A stretch of 59,149 bases of DNA from SAR202 cluster bacterium (GCA_030752795.1 JASMDM010000024.1:1-59149); one strand, 5' to 3'; positions 17,242-26,844 are shown, numbered from the stretch's first letter. Program-made: numbers and translations. The notes: generated by a model not told the origin, from the sequence alone.

Positions 17242-17496
17242 TCAGTCGACCACAATTGCGGCGCGACCCAGAAGCGTCCGGCGAGACAACGTGTCGAACA
17301 CCTCTTCGACATCCTCGAGTGCAACGCGCTTGGTCACCACCGGTTTGACCAGACCGCGAACCGCCACTTGGATCACTTCGCTCATCTCCTCGTAACTGCA
17401 ATACCGGTTGCCGGTGATGACTTGCCTCGTTCGGCATCTGACGGCGGTTGGTTCGTTTTGACGATGGTCTGGCGATTTGCTGCTGTCGACCGGCAC
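17242..17496 (-). pseudogene. C-terminal remnant of a zinc-type alcohol dehydrogenase
   Basis: Only the last 60 or so codons of a medium-chain alcohol dehydrogenase can be read (GNRYCSYEEMSEVIQ, then LVKPVVTKRVALEDVEEVFD and LGRAAIVVD). The catalytic and NAD-binding domains are absent, and sequence upstream of about 17418 no longer matches. No ribosome-binding site or credible start is present. It is best read as a gene relic left beside the aroF promoter. Confidence 0.7.
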
Positions 17497-17739
17497 GACG
17501 CGCTATAGATTTCCGCTCATCGATCCGGTGTTCTTAACCGATCCAACGACGCGCGATCTGCCGGCGCCAAATTCGCGCTGCGTGGCGATGTATCGGCGCC
17601 ACGAGTATAATGCGGCGCACAAGACCCTGGAGCTAGCGAATGGATCAGGGACTCGCGGACCAAGCGAGGCCTATGCTGTTGCGAAATGCGCCGACGGCTC
17701 GTTGAGTCGAGGCGCGACAAGTTCACTGAGGGGGATGGT

Positions 17740-18558
17740 ATGACAACCAAATCGTCAGGCCGAGTTCACGTTGTTGCCGGCGGGTTCCCTGCCGGAGCTC
17801 TGGGCGGACACGATATGGACTACGCTCGCCTCAGGCTGCTCGAACTGCTCAACGAGCAGGGCTTGCTCGCCACCGTGGGCAACGACTTCAGCGACCTTCA
17901 TCGATGGCTGCCGATTACACAGTTGCTGATAACCTACGTTGCCGGGCCGTTCCTCGACGACGACCAGAACAGGCTCGTTCGGCGTTGGCTCGACGACGGC
18001 GGCCACTGGCTCGGGTTGCACGGTACCAGCGGCGGCAAAGCGGCGCGCGTCGGTGACGGGAATCGACGACGCATGGTCAAGTCCAGCCACCACGACACAC
18101 TTGGCGGCTTTTTCATCAACCATCCACCGATCCGCAAATTCAAGGTCGATGTGGTCGACCCCGATCACGCGTTAACCAGGGACATCCCGGATTCGTTCGA
18201 CGCGATCGACGAGCCTTACATGATCGAAATCCAGCACCCGTCGGAGACGCAACTACTGCTCACCGCCGAACTCGGCCCCGACAATACGCCGCCCGGACGC
18301 GGTTTCGTATACGACGAGGACACCGCGCTCGAGCCGGACGGCAAGACGAGGGCGCTTGGGTATACGCGCGACATCGGCAAGGGCGGCGTGACCTATATCG
18401 CGCTCGGCCACTGCCACTCGCCAACAAGCCAAACCAACCCCAACGTCGACGCCAGCGTCGAGGCGGCGGGCGCCGATTCGGCAACGCTCCGCGACACCTG
18501 GGAGGCGGGCCCTTACATGCAATTACTCCGCAACGCCATCAGCTGGGGAGTGGAGTAG
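17740..18558 (+). CDS. ThuA-like domain protein
   Basis: Protein of 272 aa beginning at the ATG at 17740, preceded by GAGGGGG. It matches the ThuA-like (trehalose-utilisation) fold, a glutamine-amidotransferase-like sandwich: RVHVVAGGFPAGALGGHDMD at the N-terminus, a GGHWLGLHGTSGG turn in the middle, HPPIRKFKVDV and, near the C-terminus, KGGVTYIALGHCHSP. Members act on sugars or are associated with carbohydrate use, but precise activities are rarely known. It sits between two sulfatase genes on the same strand; a shared role in breaking down a sulfated sugar is an inference. Weak possible starts upstream lack support. Confidence 0.75.
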   Translation: MTTKSSGRVHVVAGGFPAGALGGHDMDYARLRLLELLNEQGLLATVGNDFSDLHRWLPITQLLITYVAGPFLDDDQNRLVRRWLDDGGHWLGLHGTSGGKAARVGDGNRRRMVKSSHHDTLGGFFINHPPIRKFKVDVVDPDHALTRDIPDSFDAIDEPYMIEIQHPSETQLLLTAELGPDNTPPGRGFVYDEDTALEPDGKTRALGYTRDIGKGGVTYIALGHCHSPTSQTNPNVDASVEAAGADSATLRDTWEAGPYMQLLRNAISWGVE

Positions 18559-18886
18559 ACGTGCCGGCCGGCGAATGCGGCCGTCGATATCTGCTATGGA
18601 TGACCGGATCACAGCCGGGGCATACGTAGGAGGTCGGATTCTAGCCCTTCGCGACTCCAAAGTGGCTGCGTTGGAAGACAGCCAAGCCTGTATACGTGGT
18701 CGCACTGAGCACGGCCAACGCCTCGCGTTCAGACCGACATTCCGATGACGACGGCCGCTATCGCTACCCATTTTGTGATTGTGGTCGACTCCGCGATGGA
18801 CCACGCGATGATAGATTCGAGTCCAGCGTCGCGCGGTTTCGAACATCGTCATGAAACCCGGACAATGCAAATCGGAGGCGACTGAA
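18559..18886. other. Intergenic region before the second sulfatase
   Basis: About 330 bases with no gene, repeat or clear promoter that I can support. It ends in the ribosome-binding site GGAGG at 18874-18878. Confidence 0.4.
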
Positions 18887-20383
18887 ATGCCCGACCGACC
18901 GAACATCGTGGTCATGCTCAGTGACCAGCAGCGATACGATACGCTGGCGTGCTACGGCAACGACTGGATACAGACGCCGAACCTCAACGCCCTTGCCGAC
19001 GAGAGCTTCGTCTTCGACGCCGCCTACGTGACGCAGCCGGTGTGCACTCCGGCGCGGGCGTCCATCATGACGGGGTTGTATCCGCACGCGGCTGGACCGA
19101 TCGTCAACAAGCTCAGCCTGGCGCCCGAGGTCCGGACCGTGGGCGACATGGCGCCCGACGAGTACCACCGCGGCTACTACGGCAAGTGGCACCTGGGCGA
19201 CGACGTGGTCGCGCAACACGGGTTCCACGAGTGGGTCAGCTCCGAGGACGGCCACCGATCCCAGTACACGAAGCCCGAGTATCTCGGACTGATGAGCGAC
19301 TATCATCAGTTCCTCGTCGGTCTCGGATACGAGCCCGAAACCAAGGTACGCGGCGCGAAAATCTTCGATGCGTGGCAGCGAGCTCTGTTGCCACGTGAGC
19401 ACCAGATGGCGTCGTTTCTCGGCGCGCAAGCGGCTGAGTTCATCGAGCGAAACAAGGATCGGCCGTTCATTCTATACGTCAGCACTTTCGAGCCGCATCC
19501 TCCTTTCTATGGTCCGCTCAACGATCTCTACGACCCCGCGGCGTTGCCCGCGGGTCCGGCGTTCCTCCGGGAACCAGAGGGCGCGGCGCTGGTCAATCGG
19601 GTGCGAGCCGAGTACGCGATGCGATACTTGCGCACCGGCGAGACTCCGCAACCGGGCGACTACATCACTGAATCGGCCGCGGCTGCGCTCGGCAACGACG
19701 TCACCACTGAGCAAGGCTGGCGCACGCTCCGAGCTCGATACATGGCCAACATCACGCTGGTCGACGACATGGTCGGCGCGATCACCGGAACGTTGGATCG
19801 CGCGGGCATCGCTGACAACACTGCCGTAGTATTCTCCGCCGAACACGGCGACATGTTGGGCGATCACGGCATGCTCGAAAAGCGATCGTTCTACGAGGAA
19901 GCCGCCCGCGTGCCGCTGCTGTTGCGCGCGCCCTGGCTGTCAAAGACTCAGACGCGCATCGAGGACAGTTTCGGGCAGATCGACCTTGCCCCTACGCTGC
20001 TAGATATAATGGGCGCTGTCCCACAACCGCATCTTCAAGGAGAGAGCCGGTTGCCGGTGTTGAAAGGCGACGCGACGCTGGAAGAAGTCGATGTCTTCAT
20101 CCAATGGAACGGCATCCACTCTGATATCGAAGATCGGTTCCTGGGCACGGGCGAGATCAACCGGATGCTCACCTGGCCGTGGCGATCCGCGGTTGCGGAT
20201 CGGTGGAAGCTGAACCTATGCGCCGGCGACCAGTGCGAGCTGTTCGACCTTCGCAACGACCCGCACGAGCTCGTCAATCTGTTCAACAACCCGGACCAGA
20301 AGGATCGCATCCGAGACATGGCCGCCCGAATCCACGCCTGGCAAGTGCGCACCGGAGACACCGCGCCGCTGCCAAGCGTTTAG
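18887..20383 (+). CDS. Cys-type sulfatase (second copy)
   Basis: Protein of 498 aa; the ATG at 18887 has GGAGG 8 bases upstream. Clearly paralogous to the sulfatase at 14354: RPNIVVMLSDQQRYDTL at the N-terminus, CTPAR at 53-57 as the formylglycine motif, YYGKWHLGDD, FEPHPPF and SAEHGDMLGDHGMLEK. It carries an extra segment of roughly 30 residues (about 240-275) not in the first copy. No signal peptide is seen. An anaerobic or aerobic maturase is needed and is not encoded here. Confidence 0.93.
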   Translation: MPDRPNIVVMLSDQQRYDTLACYGNDWIQTPNLNALADESFVFDAAYVTQPVCTPARASIMTGLYPHAAGPIVNKLSLAPEVRTVGDMAPDEYHRGYYGKWHLGDDVVAQHGFHEWVSSEDGHRSQYTKPEYLGLMSDYHQFLVGLGYEPETKVRGAKIFDAWQRALLPREHQMASFLGAQAAEFIERNKDRPFILYVSTFEPHPPFYGPLNDLYDPAALPAGPAFLREPEGAALVNRVRAEYAMRYLRTGETPQPGDYITESAAAALGNDVTTEQGWRTLRARYMANITLVDDMVGAITGTLDRAGIADNTAVVFSAEHGDMLGDHGMLEKRSFYEEAARVPLLLRAPWLSKTQTRIEDSFGQIDLAPTLLDIMGAVPQPHLQGESRLPVLKGDATLEEVDVFIQWNGIHSDIEDRFLGTGEINRMLTWPWRSAVADRWKLNLCAGDQCELFDLRNDPHELVNLFNNPDQKDRIRDMAARIHAWQVRTGDTAPLPSV

Positions 20384-20551
20384 GTGGTCGCGATCGTCGC
20401 GTTGGATCCGCAGTCGTGCGTATCTTATCCGGACTTGGTATGCGCGAGGGGAGGCTACGAGCCGTCCGGCGTGTTGGACTCCGGGGCGGTCGCGTGTTGC
20501 GATTAACGACGAGCATTCCCGTGGTCCGAGCAGTTCACAGGCGGTGGCCGC

Positions 20552-20576
20552 GGGAGGGTTGGAAACCCTCCCCTAC
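20552..20576. repeat. GGGAGGGTT palindromic repeat, copy 1
   Basis: Perfect 9-bp inverted repeat GGGAGGGTT/AACCCTCCC with a 3-base loop, followed by CCTA. Two near-identical copies lie at 40861-40881 and 40970-40990. It is intergenic, after the second sulfatase. Confidence 0.7.
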
Positions 20577-20617
20577 GAATTTGGGCATGGTCGCATTCGT
20601 GATCGAAGCATGCTGAC

Positions 20618-20923
20618 GTGTTCATCGCTCTCACGAACTTTCATTTGGAGTTGACGTCGCTCGACGGCCGCGCTGGTCTCACAAGGACAGTTGCCGCGTT
20701 GATCTTGTGCACGATCACCGCCTTGGCGACCTCATGCGGAAGCGACGCGACAGCCGACGAGCTAGAGCACGCCAAGAAACTGGCCGAGTCTGTAAACAAG
20801 CACGACGACCCCGATTGCGACACTGGACCAGGAACCGGCTCCAGGGCGCGCGACGAAAGCATGACCTTGAGCTCGGACGACAGATCCAAGGGGAACAGCA
20901 ACGGGAAGAAGGGCAAGGCGTAA
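20618..20923 (+). CDS. Small putative lipoprotein of unknown function
   Basis: Reading frame of up to 101 aa. A hydrophobic helix followed by LATSCGSD looks like a lipoprotein signal peptide with a lipobox Cys at about residue 40. The remainder is short, charged and low complexity (HKKLAES-like helix, then Gly, Ser and Lys-rich). The start is uncertain: GTG at 20618, or a TTG closer to the hydrophobic stretch. No family recognised. It stands alone between two transcription units. Confidence 0.45.
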   Translation: MFIALTNFHLELTSLDGRAGLTRTVAALILCTITALATSCGSDATADELEHAKKLAESVNKHDDPDCDTGPGTGSRARDESMTLSSDDRSKGNSNGKKGKA

Positions 20924-21024
20924 GTCAAACAAAAGTCGGTCGGGCAGCGAATCGCGAAACTGATGAGGGCCTTTCCAGTGCGCCGAAAAGACTCTCTTTC
21001 ATCTTTTCGAAACCTGCCTCGGAA

Positions 21025-22182
21025 CTATTCGAGGGCGTTCTCGCCGGTGATGTCTCGGCCGAGGATCAGAGTGTGGATGTCGTAGGTGCCCTCGTAGGTA
21101 TCGACGGTCTCCAGGTTCAGCATGTGGCGGATGGCGTTGTGCTCCAAGACAATGCCGCTGCCGCCCAATATCTCGCGCGCGGTGCGAGCCGCTTTCAGCG
21201 CGGCCCGAACGTTCTCCCGCTTCGCGAGCGACACGTGTGAGAACGCGAGCTTGCCTTGATCTTTCAACACCGCTAGACGCCAAGCGACCAGCAGGCCTTT
21301 CGTGTGGTCAGACAACATGTCGACCAGCTTCGTCTGGACTAGCTGTCTCCCGGCAATCGGGCGCCCGAATGTGGAACGAGTTTTCGAGAACTCGAGCGCG
21401 TCGGTGTAAACCGCTTCGAGGGCGCCCAACGCACCCCAGGCGATGCCGTATCTAGCCTGCGTCAGGCAGGACAGCGGGCCCCGCAAACCCTTGACGTTGG
21501 GCAGCATCTGGGTCGCGGCGACCCGGCAATCCTCCAGCACGAGCTCGCTCGTCACGGAGGCGCGCATGCTCATCTTGTGTTTGATCTCGTTCGCCGTAAA
21601 GCCGGGCGTGTCGGTCGGGACCAGGAAGCCGCGCACGTCGCCCTCGTCGTCCTTGGCCCAAACCAGCGCAACATCCGCGATATTGCCGTTGGTGATCCAC
21701 ATCTTCGTTCCGTTCAGGACGTAGGTCTCTCCGTCACGGCGGGCGTTGGTCCGCATCGCGCCGGGATCCGAGCCTCCCTCGTGCTCCGTGAGTCCGAAAC
21801 AGCCGATGGACCGGCCAGCCGCCATCTCCGGCAGATACTGACGTTTCTGTTCCTCGGAGCCGTACGAAAAGATCGGGTACATGACCAACGCGCCCTGCAC
21901 GCTTGCGAAGCTGCGAAGACCGGAGTCGATCCGCTCGAGTTCATACATCAGCAGCCCGTACGCGACGTTGTCGATTCCGGAGGACCCATACTCTCTGGGC
22001 AGATTAGCGCCCAGGTACCCCATCTCACCGAGTCTCGGGACCACGTCGCGAGGAAACTCGCCTCGCTCCCACCAATCGCTTATGTCCGGCATGACCTCGG
22101 CGTCCAGAAATTCGCGGGCGCCGGACTGGACCTGCCGCTCCTCATCGGTCAGCAGTTCTTGGACGTTCATGTAGTCGAGCAT
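21025..22182 (-). CDS. Acyl-CoA dehydrogenase, glutaryl-CoA dehydrogenase-like
   Basis: Protein of 385 aa of the acyl-CoA dehydrogenase family, FAD-dependent. Order of features: N-terminal helical domain, the FAD-binding CFGLTEHEGGSDPGAM and MWITNGNIADVALVWA segments, then the C-terminal domain with the catalytic Glu in YEGTYDIHTLILGRDITG. The YEGT(Y/N) context and the REYGSSGIDNVAYGLLMYELERIDSGLRS stretch are close to glutaryl-CoA dehydrogenases. The ATG start has AGAAGGTGA upstream. It has no partner gene next to it, so the pathway is not indicated. Confidence 0.9.
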   Translation of the reverse strand: MLDYMNVQELLTDEERQVQSGAREFLDAEVMPDISDWWERGEFPRDVVPRLGEMGYLGANLPREYGSSGIDNVAYGLLMYELERIDSGLRSFASVQGALVMYPIFSYGSEEQKRQYLPEMAAGRSIGCFGLTEHEGGSDPGAMRTNARRDGETYVLNGTKMWITNGNIADVALVWAKDDEGDVRGFLVPTDTPGFTANEIKHKMSMRASVTSELVLEDCRVAATQMLPNVKGLRGPLSCLTQARYGIAWGALGALEAVYTDALEFSKTRSTFGRPIAGRQLVQTKLVDMLSDHTKGLLVAWRLAVLKDQGKLAFSHVSLAKRENVRAALKAARTAREILGGSGIVLEHNAIRHMLNLETVDTYEGTYDIHTLILGRDITGENALE

Positions 22183-22377
22183 CAGTCACCTTCTCTACGA
22201 GTGGGTTTGATCATCTATTCGTGCGACCGCGAGAGCCTCAGCACGTTGACTAGGACAAGAACGATGAGACAACGCATCGGGGCGAGCTGCCCAGAAAATG
22301 AACAGGGTCAAGCCTGGCGAACGCGAGTGTAGCAACGCGTTCGCGGGCCAGTCAACGTTGTTGCGACGCGGGCGCGG

Positions 22378-23007
22378 CTAAACCGCGCGGGGACGCCCCC
22401 AACGATCCAGAAACACGACGTCGGCCAACGGTCCGCGCAAGCTGCGGCTGAATGCGACGCCTTCCGCCGGATGCCCAAGTGGTATCAAAGCGGCCGTGTC
22501 GAAATCATCGGGGATGTCGAGATACGACTTGACGTCGGTCTCAAACTGCGTGTGCATCGTGGTTATCACGGTGCCGAGCCCAAGCGATCGCGCAACCAAC
22601 ATCAGATTCTGAACTGCCGGATAGATCGTCGCGCCCCTGGTGTCGAGTCCCTCCGCCGGAGGTCCCGTGCCCTTTTCGATGCAGGCAAGGATCAACACGG
22701 GAATGTCCTCCATTTGCGCGGCGAGCTCACCGCCGGATCGGTAAGGTTGCGACGCTCGGTCGTCGTCGCCCATCCGGTCCACCGTGGCGCTCCACGCACG
22801 CAGGTACCAATCGCCGAACCGACGCTTCGTCTCGCGATCCCGAATCACGACGAATCGCCATTGCTGTCGATTGCCCGCGTTGGGCGCGCGGACCGCTGCT
22901 TCCAGGACCGTGCTCAGGTCGTCCTCGGTGACAGGTTTGTCGGAATAGTGACGGATCGCGCGCTGCGTGTGGATCGTATCTAGCAACGATAGTTCATCGC
23001 TGGTCAA
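22378..23007 (-). CDS. Nitroreductase family protein
   Basis: Protein of 209 aa with the FMN-dependent nitroreductase fold: an N-terminal QRAIRHYSDKPVTEDDL segment, APNAGNRQQWRFVVI (FMN phosphate binding) and a C-terminal GLGTVITT followed by IPLGHPAEG. Family members reduce nitro groups, flavins, quinones or iodotyrosine with NAD(P)H; the substrate here is unknown. The start appears to be TTG with GAGGGAGC upstream. Single-gene unit, same strand as the acyl-CoA dehydrogenase. Confidence 0.85.
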   Translation of the reverse strand: MTSDELSLLDTIHTQRAIRHYSDKPVTEDDLSTVLEAAVRAPNAGNRQQWRFVVIRDRETKRRFGDWYLRAWSATVDRMGDDDRASQPYRSGGELAAQMEDIPVLILACIEKGTGPPAEGLDTRGATIYPAVQNLMLVARSLGLGTVITTMHTQFETDVKSYLDIPDDFDTAALIPLGHPAEGVAFSRSLRGPLADVVFLDRWGRPRAV

Positions 23008-23386
23008 TGTATCTGTGCTCCCTCGTGGTTCTGTCGGTCACGCGATAGTCTGAGAATGTCAGGCATCAATCGGTTTCGGGCCCATCATACAACACGCTGC
23101 GAGGCGAGCCCGTCGCCGCCTCACGCCACCTCCCGATGATCGCGATTCTCTTCGGCAGCCGAAGATCGACCTAATTCGAAGACATGTCGTCGACAAACAA
23201 CCACGCCACCGGCGCCCCGACAGGGGCACGAATTGACCGAGTTTCAACTGTCGGCTCGATCAGTCAATTTCCATCGCAATTCGTTCGTTATTAGGAATTC
23301 TTAACCTTTGTTTTCTGTCTTATGTTTCATGTTTTATTGTGCATCGGATGTTGTGTAATTGTTCTGAAAATCAATCGCGTTGTTAA

Positions 23387-23402
23387 TGTGAATGAATTCA
23401 CA
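23387..23402. promoter_or_regulatory. CRP/FNR-family type operator
   Basis: A perfect 16-base palindrome of form TGTGA-N6-TCACA (TGTGAATGAATTCACA), identical to the consensus half-sites of CRP-like regulators. It lies about 150 bases upstream of the predicted transporter promoter, in an AT-rich setting. Confidence 0.55.
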
Positions 23403-23534
23403 CTAACGCCTAGCAACGGCCCAAAACCAACGTGCTTTCCCGATGAGGCTTCAATATCAGGCACAGCGGCAAAGTTTCGACCGTCGATCAGTCGCTAACC
23501 GGAATACGCGCGACCTAATTGATGCTCTCAAGGA

Positions 23535-23563
23535 TTGACACGTCCAACCCAATGTGATAAATA
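23535..23563 (+). promoter_or_regulatory. Promoter of the peptide-type ABC transporter operon
   Basis: Perfect TTGACA (23535-23540) and TAAATA (23558-23563) separated by 17 bases. The predicted 5' leader is about 130 bases long. Confidence 0.65.
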
Positions 23564-23699
23564 TTCCGAAGCCAAATCTGGACTTCATTAAAGGTGTGCA
23601 GGATTGCCGGTGCGACAATTCGAGAGCACATCAATTGTGGCGTTTGGGTATCTCGTGTGATAGGCTTGGCATCAATTGGATAGGATAGGAGGGGATTCG

Positions 23700-25718
23700 A
23701 TGACAACTTCATTGAAGGTTAGTACGCGGTTATTAATGTTGGTCATGGCGGTGACCCTGGTAGGGCTGTTGGCCGTAGCCTGCGGCGCCGATGACGAGGA
23801 TGAGGCGGACGCACCGGCTCCAGCGGCGCCGGTTGCGCAGCCAACTAGTGTTCCGGCGCCGGCGCCGTCCGACATAGTCAGCGACATAACCCTCAAGATG
23901 GGCGTTCGCGAGGTTAACCCGTCGACCGGCAACGTCGAGACGTGGCTATACGGTGGAGGCGTGGGCGGTGACCTGAGCTTCACCGACCACCTTCTAGTCC
24001 ACGACGGCGTTGACCCGCTCTCGCCGTGGGCGGCCAAGGCGTGGAGCGTCAACGACGCTGGTGATGAGCTTACGCTGACAATTCGGGAAGACCTCAAAGT
24101 CAACACCCCGAATGTCGCTGGCTTCGTAGGAAAAGATTTCGGCTTCATCAAGGCCGCAGACGTCGCCTGGAACATGAACCAGCAGAACGCTGTCGTCAAC
24201 CCCAACCTCGGCGCTGCTATTGGCGCCCAGTTGGGGGCCACGTTCGCAGAGTGCAACGCTGTGGACGAATACACCGTAAAATGCCCGATGATAACCGACA
24301 TCTTCTGGGGCATTCCGATCAGCGAGTTCGACATCAACGACACGAGCGTCACGCTCTATAGCAAGACGGCCTATGACGAAATGGGCGACGCGACCGACTT
24401 CGTGCCTGTGGGTTCCGGCCCGTGGACCGTCGGCGAATGGAAGCCAGAGGAGCGGGGCGAGATTCACGCTGTCCCCGACCACTGGGCAGATCCTCCGCAC
24501 ATCGGCACGTTCGTCGCTGTTCAAGTCCCCGATACGACGAGCCGCATGGCGATGATGCAGACCGGCGAACTTGACCTCGGAGGCATCGACTTTGGCAAGT
24601 TCAGGGAGCTTGAAACCGCAGGGCTCAGGTTCTTCCAGACCATGTCCGATCGCGACACGATGACGCTGAGCGCCATCTGGCCGGGCAACCTGTGGACCGA
24701 CCTGAACGCGAAAACCGAGGAAGGAATAACGCCTTGGCTCTCCCCTGTGTACGAGGAAGACTTCCCCTGGATCGGCTGCCCATGGGGAGACAAATGCCCG
24801 TACACCGACAACGACAATCCGTCGGGGATGTCTGACATGGAACAGGCGCGCTTGGTGCGCTGGGGGCTCTCCCACGCCATCGACCGCCAGGGAATCGTGG
24901 ATGTCCTTCAGGCAGGTCTGGGCACCCCGATCTATCAGGAATTGATGGGTCCGTTGTTCCCGGGCTGGCGGCCTGAACGCACGGTCAACGCTGCCATGGT
25001 AAAGGCCACCCACGAGAAGTACAGCGGACAAAGCACGACTCAGGCATCAGATGTTCTCGGCCCCGGAACGAGCTGGATAGAGTACACAGAGTACGACAAT
25101 GCCGCCGAGCCGAACCACGAATGGCCTTGGTTGATCCCTACAGATATGGCTGAGGCCAATCGCCTGCTGGATTTGGCCGGATATCCGAAGGGTTCGGACG
25201 GCATCAGGTTCGAGATCAAGATGAACAAGTATGCCTGCGAAACGGGCGTCGTGTGCCTTGAGCAGGCCGACGCGGTCGCTGCGGGTTGGGAAGAACTCGG
25301 CGTGAGGACCACGCTCCTCACCGAGGAGTATGGCGCGGTGGTCGTCCCACGAATGAGGGACCGCACGCAGCCTTGGCCCGTGGTCAAAAACTGCAGCGTC
25401 GAGACGGCCAACTACCCGTTCGACTGGCCTCCTCCCTCTGCGGACAGCACGTTCAGCCGACCAGCCTGGGGCTGCTCTTTCGAGAACAGGTTCCTGGACT
25501 ACATGTACATGGAGATCAATGGTGAGAGGGACAAAGCCAAGCGCGAGGACCTCCACCTGGACATGGTCGACTACTACTACTACTGGCAGCTCTACAGCGG
25601 CATGGTCCAGCCGCCTAGAGGAGTTGCGGGCAACCCTAAGACGGTCGCATCATGGGACTCGCGTTCCACCGCCGCCGGTTTCTGGGGTAGGCCACAGCAC
25701 ATCGTTCCCGTAAAATAG
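23700..25718 (+). CDS. ABC transporter substrate-binding lipoprotein (peptide/nickel family 5)
   Basis: Protein of 672 aa starting at the ATG at 23700 after TAGGAGGGGA. It has a type II signal peptide (lipobox LLAVAC, Cys at about residue 22), then an acidic and Ala/Pro-rich linker, then a solute-binding domain of family 5 (dipeptide, oligopeptide, nickel or opine binding). Typical segments: TIREDLKVNT, AADVAWNMNQQN, SGPWTVGEWK and LSHAIDRQGIVDVL. It is longer than the usual 500-600 aa. Two permease genes follow, separated by a strong hairpin that may raise the level of this message relative to the permeases. Confidence 0.9.
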   Translation: MTTSLKVSTRLLMLVMAVTLVGLLAVACGADDEDEADAPAPAAPVAQPTSVPAPAPSDIVSDITLKMGVREVNPSTGNVETWLYGGGVGGDLSFTDHLLVHDGVDPLSPWAAKAWSVNDAGDELTLTIREDLKVNTPNVAGFVGKDFGFIKAADVAWNMNQQNAVVNPNLGAAIGAQLGATFAECNAVDEYTVKCPMITDIFWGIPISEFDINDTSVTLYSKTAYDEMGDATDFVPVGSGPWTVGEWKPEERGEIHAVPDHWADPPHIGTFVAVQVPDTTSRMAMMQTGELDLGGIDFGKFRELETAGLRFFQTMSDRDTMTLSAIWPGNLWTDLNAKTEEGITPWLSPVYEEDFPWIGCPWGDKCPYTDNDNPSGMSDMEQARLVRWGLSHAIDRQGIVDVLQAGLGTPIYQELMGPLFPGWRPERTVNAAMVKATHEKYSGQSTTQASDVLGPGTSWIEYTEYDNAAEPNHEWPWLIPTDMAEANRLLDLAGYPKGSDGIRFEIKMNKYACETGVVCLEQADAVAAGWEELGVRTTLLTEEYGAVVVPRMRDRTQPWPVVKNCSVETANYPFDWPPPSADSTFSRPAWGCSFENRFLDYMYMEINGERDKAKREDLHLDMVDYYYYWQLYSGMVQPPRGVAGNPKTVASWDSRSTAAGFWGRPQHIVPVK

Positions 25719-25727
25719 GAGTAATCT

Positions 25728-25760
25728 GCACAGGAGAGGGGACTCCCCCCTCTCCTGTGC
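25728..25760 (+). terminator. Intercistronic hairpin between binding protein and permeases
   Basis: Perfect 14-bp stem (GCACAGGAGAGGGG/CCCCTCTCCTGTGC) with a 5-base loop and no T-run. Similar hairpins after binding-protein genes often act as partial terminators or protect the upstream message. Confidence 0.65.
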
Positions 25761-25872
25761 AATTGCATCGCAGGCCGCCTTGCAAGCAGCAACTTGCAAT
25801 GCATAATTCGCTGTCCCCGACTGACGCCGAAGGTCCGACCCCAAGTCAGAGGACGAGGTTCCTGGTAACGTC

Positions 25873-26832
25873 ATGGCGCGATTTTTGATCAGAAGAGCCT
25901 TTTCGATCCTAATCTCGATTATTGGGGCCACAATAATCATATTCACATTGACAAGATTCGGCCCCGACCCGGTAGACCTCTACCTGGGAGACACCCAAGT
26001 TGAGGTCACCGAAGAGTACATCGACATGATCCGGGCGTACCTTGGTGTGGACAAATCGTTGCCGGAGCAGTACGGATTGTGGGTGTGGCATATCATACAA
26101 TTCGACATGGGCGAATCCATAGGCACCCGGCGGCCAGTGAGTGAGTTGATCCGCACCCACATCGGGACGACACTAAAGCTGGCGATGGGCGCATGGATAT
26201 TCGCCGTCGTCGTCGGACTCAGCATGGGGGTGTTGTCGGCGGTAAAACGCGCTACATTCTGGGACTACGTTGGCCGGGGAATGGCGCTGGTCGGACAAGC
26301 GACACCACAATTTTGGACCGGCGTCATGGCGATACTGATTTTCGCCGTGTGGCTCGGTTGGTTCCCTGCCGGCACCCTCGGAGCGCAGGAAGGGTTTCCG
26401 CTGGCGTGGCACAACCTGAGACACTGGATATTGCCGTGTATAGTTCTCGGGTGGCCGGCATCGGCGGGTATTATGCGTTTGACTCGCTCCTCGATGCTCG
26501 AGACACTTGATTCCGAGTACATCAAGCTGGCCCGCGCCAAGGGTGTGGGCAACATGACCATCATATGGAAACACGGCCTGCGCAACGCTGTTATCCCACC
26601 GTTGACGTCAGCTTTGGTTCTCCTCGCCGATTATATGAATGGCGCCTTGGTCGTCGAAATTATCTTCTCGCTGCCAGGCATTGGCACCGTCGCCCTCAAT
26701 CAGGCGGTTTATGACAATGACTGGCCGCTCCTGGCGGGCACTGTGCTCGTTTTTATTGGCATCTACGTCAGCTTCGCGTTTATTGCGGACATCGCCTACG
26801 CGATCATCGATCCCAGAATCAGGTACTCGTAG
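25873..26832 (+). CDS. ABC transporter permease, DppB/OppB type
   Basis: Protein of 319 aa with six predicted membrane helices. The N-terminus (FLIRRAFSILISIIGATII) and the binding-protein-dependent transport loop (EYIKLARAKGVGN, then WKHGLRNAVIPPLT) match the DppB/OppB family. It forms a heterodimer with the next gene product and should import peptides, nickel or related solutes delivered by the preceding lipoprotein. No strong ribosome-binding site is seen. Confidence 0.9.
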   Translation: MARFLIRRAFSILISIIGATIIIFTLTRFGPDPVDLYLGDTQVEVTEEYIDMIRAYLGVDKSLPEQYGLWVWHIIQFDMGESIGTRRPVSELIRTHIGTTLKLAMGAWIFAVVVGLSMGVLSAVKRATFWDYVGRGMALVGQATPQFWTGVMAILIFAVWLGWFPAGTLGAQEGFPLAWHNLRHWILPCIVLGWPASAGIMRLTRSSMLETLDSEYIKLARAKGVGNMTIIWKHGLRNAVIPPLTSALVLLADYMNGALVVEIIFSLPGIGTVALNQAVYDNDWPLLAGTVLVFIGIYVSFAFIADIAYAIIDPRIRYS

Positions 26833-26844
26833 AGATTAACCGAT

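Larger units (their letters stand above)
23008..23699. other. AT-rich regulatory region upstream of the ABC transporter
   Basis: Nearly 700 bases without a gene. From about 23270 to 23690 the sequence is far richer in A and T than its surroundings. It contains the CRP-type palindrome (23387-23402) and the promoter (23535-23563). The rest shows no feature I can support. Confidence 0.5.
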
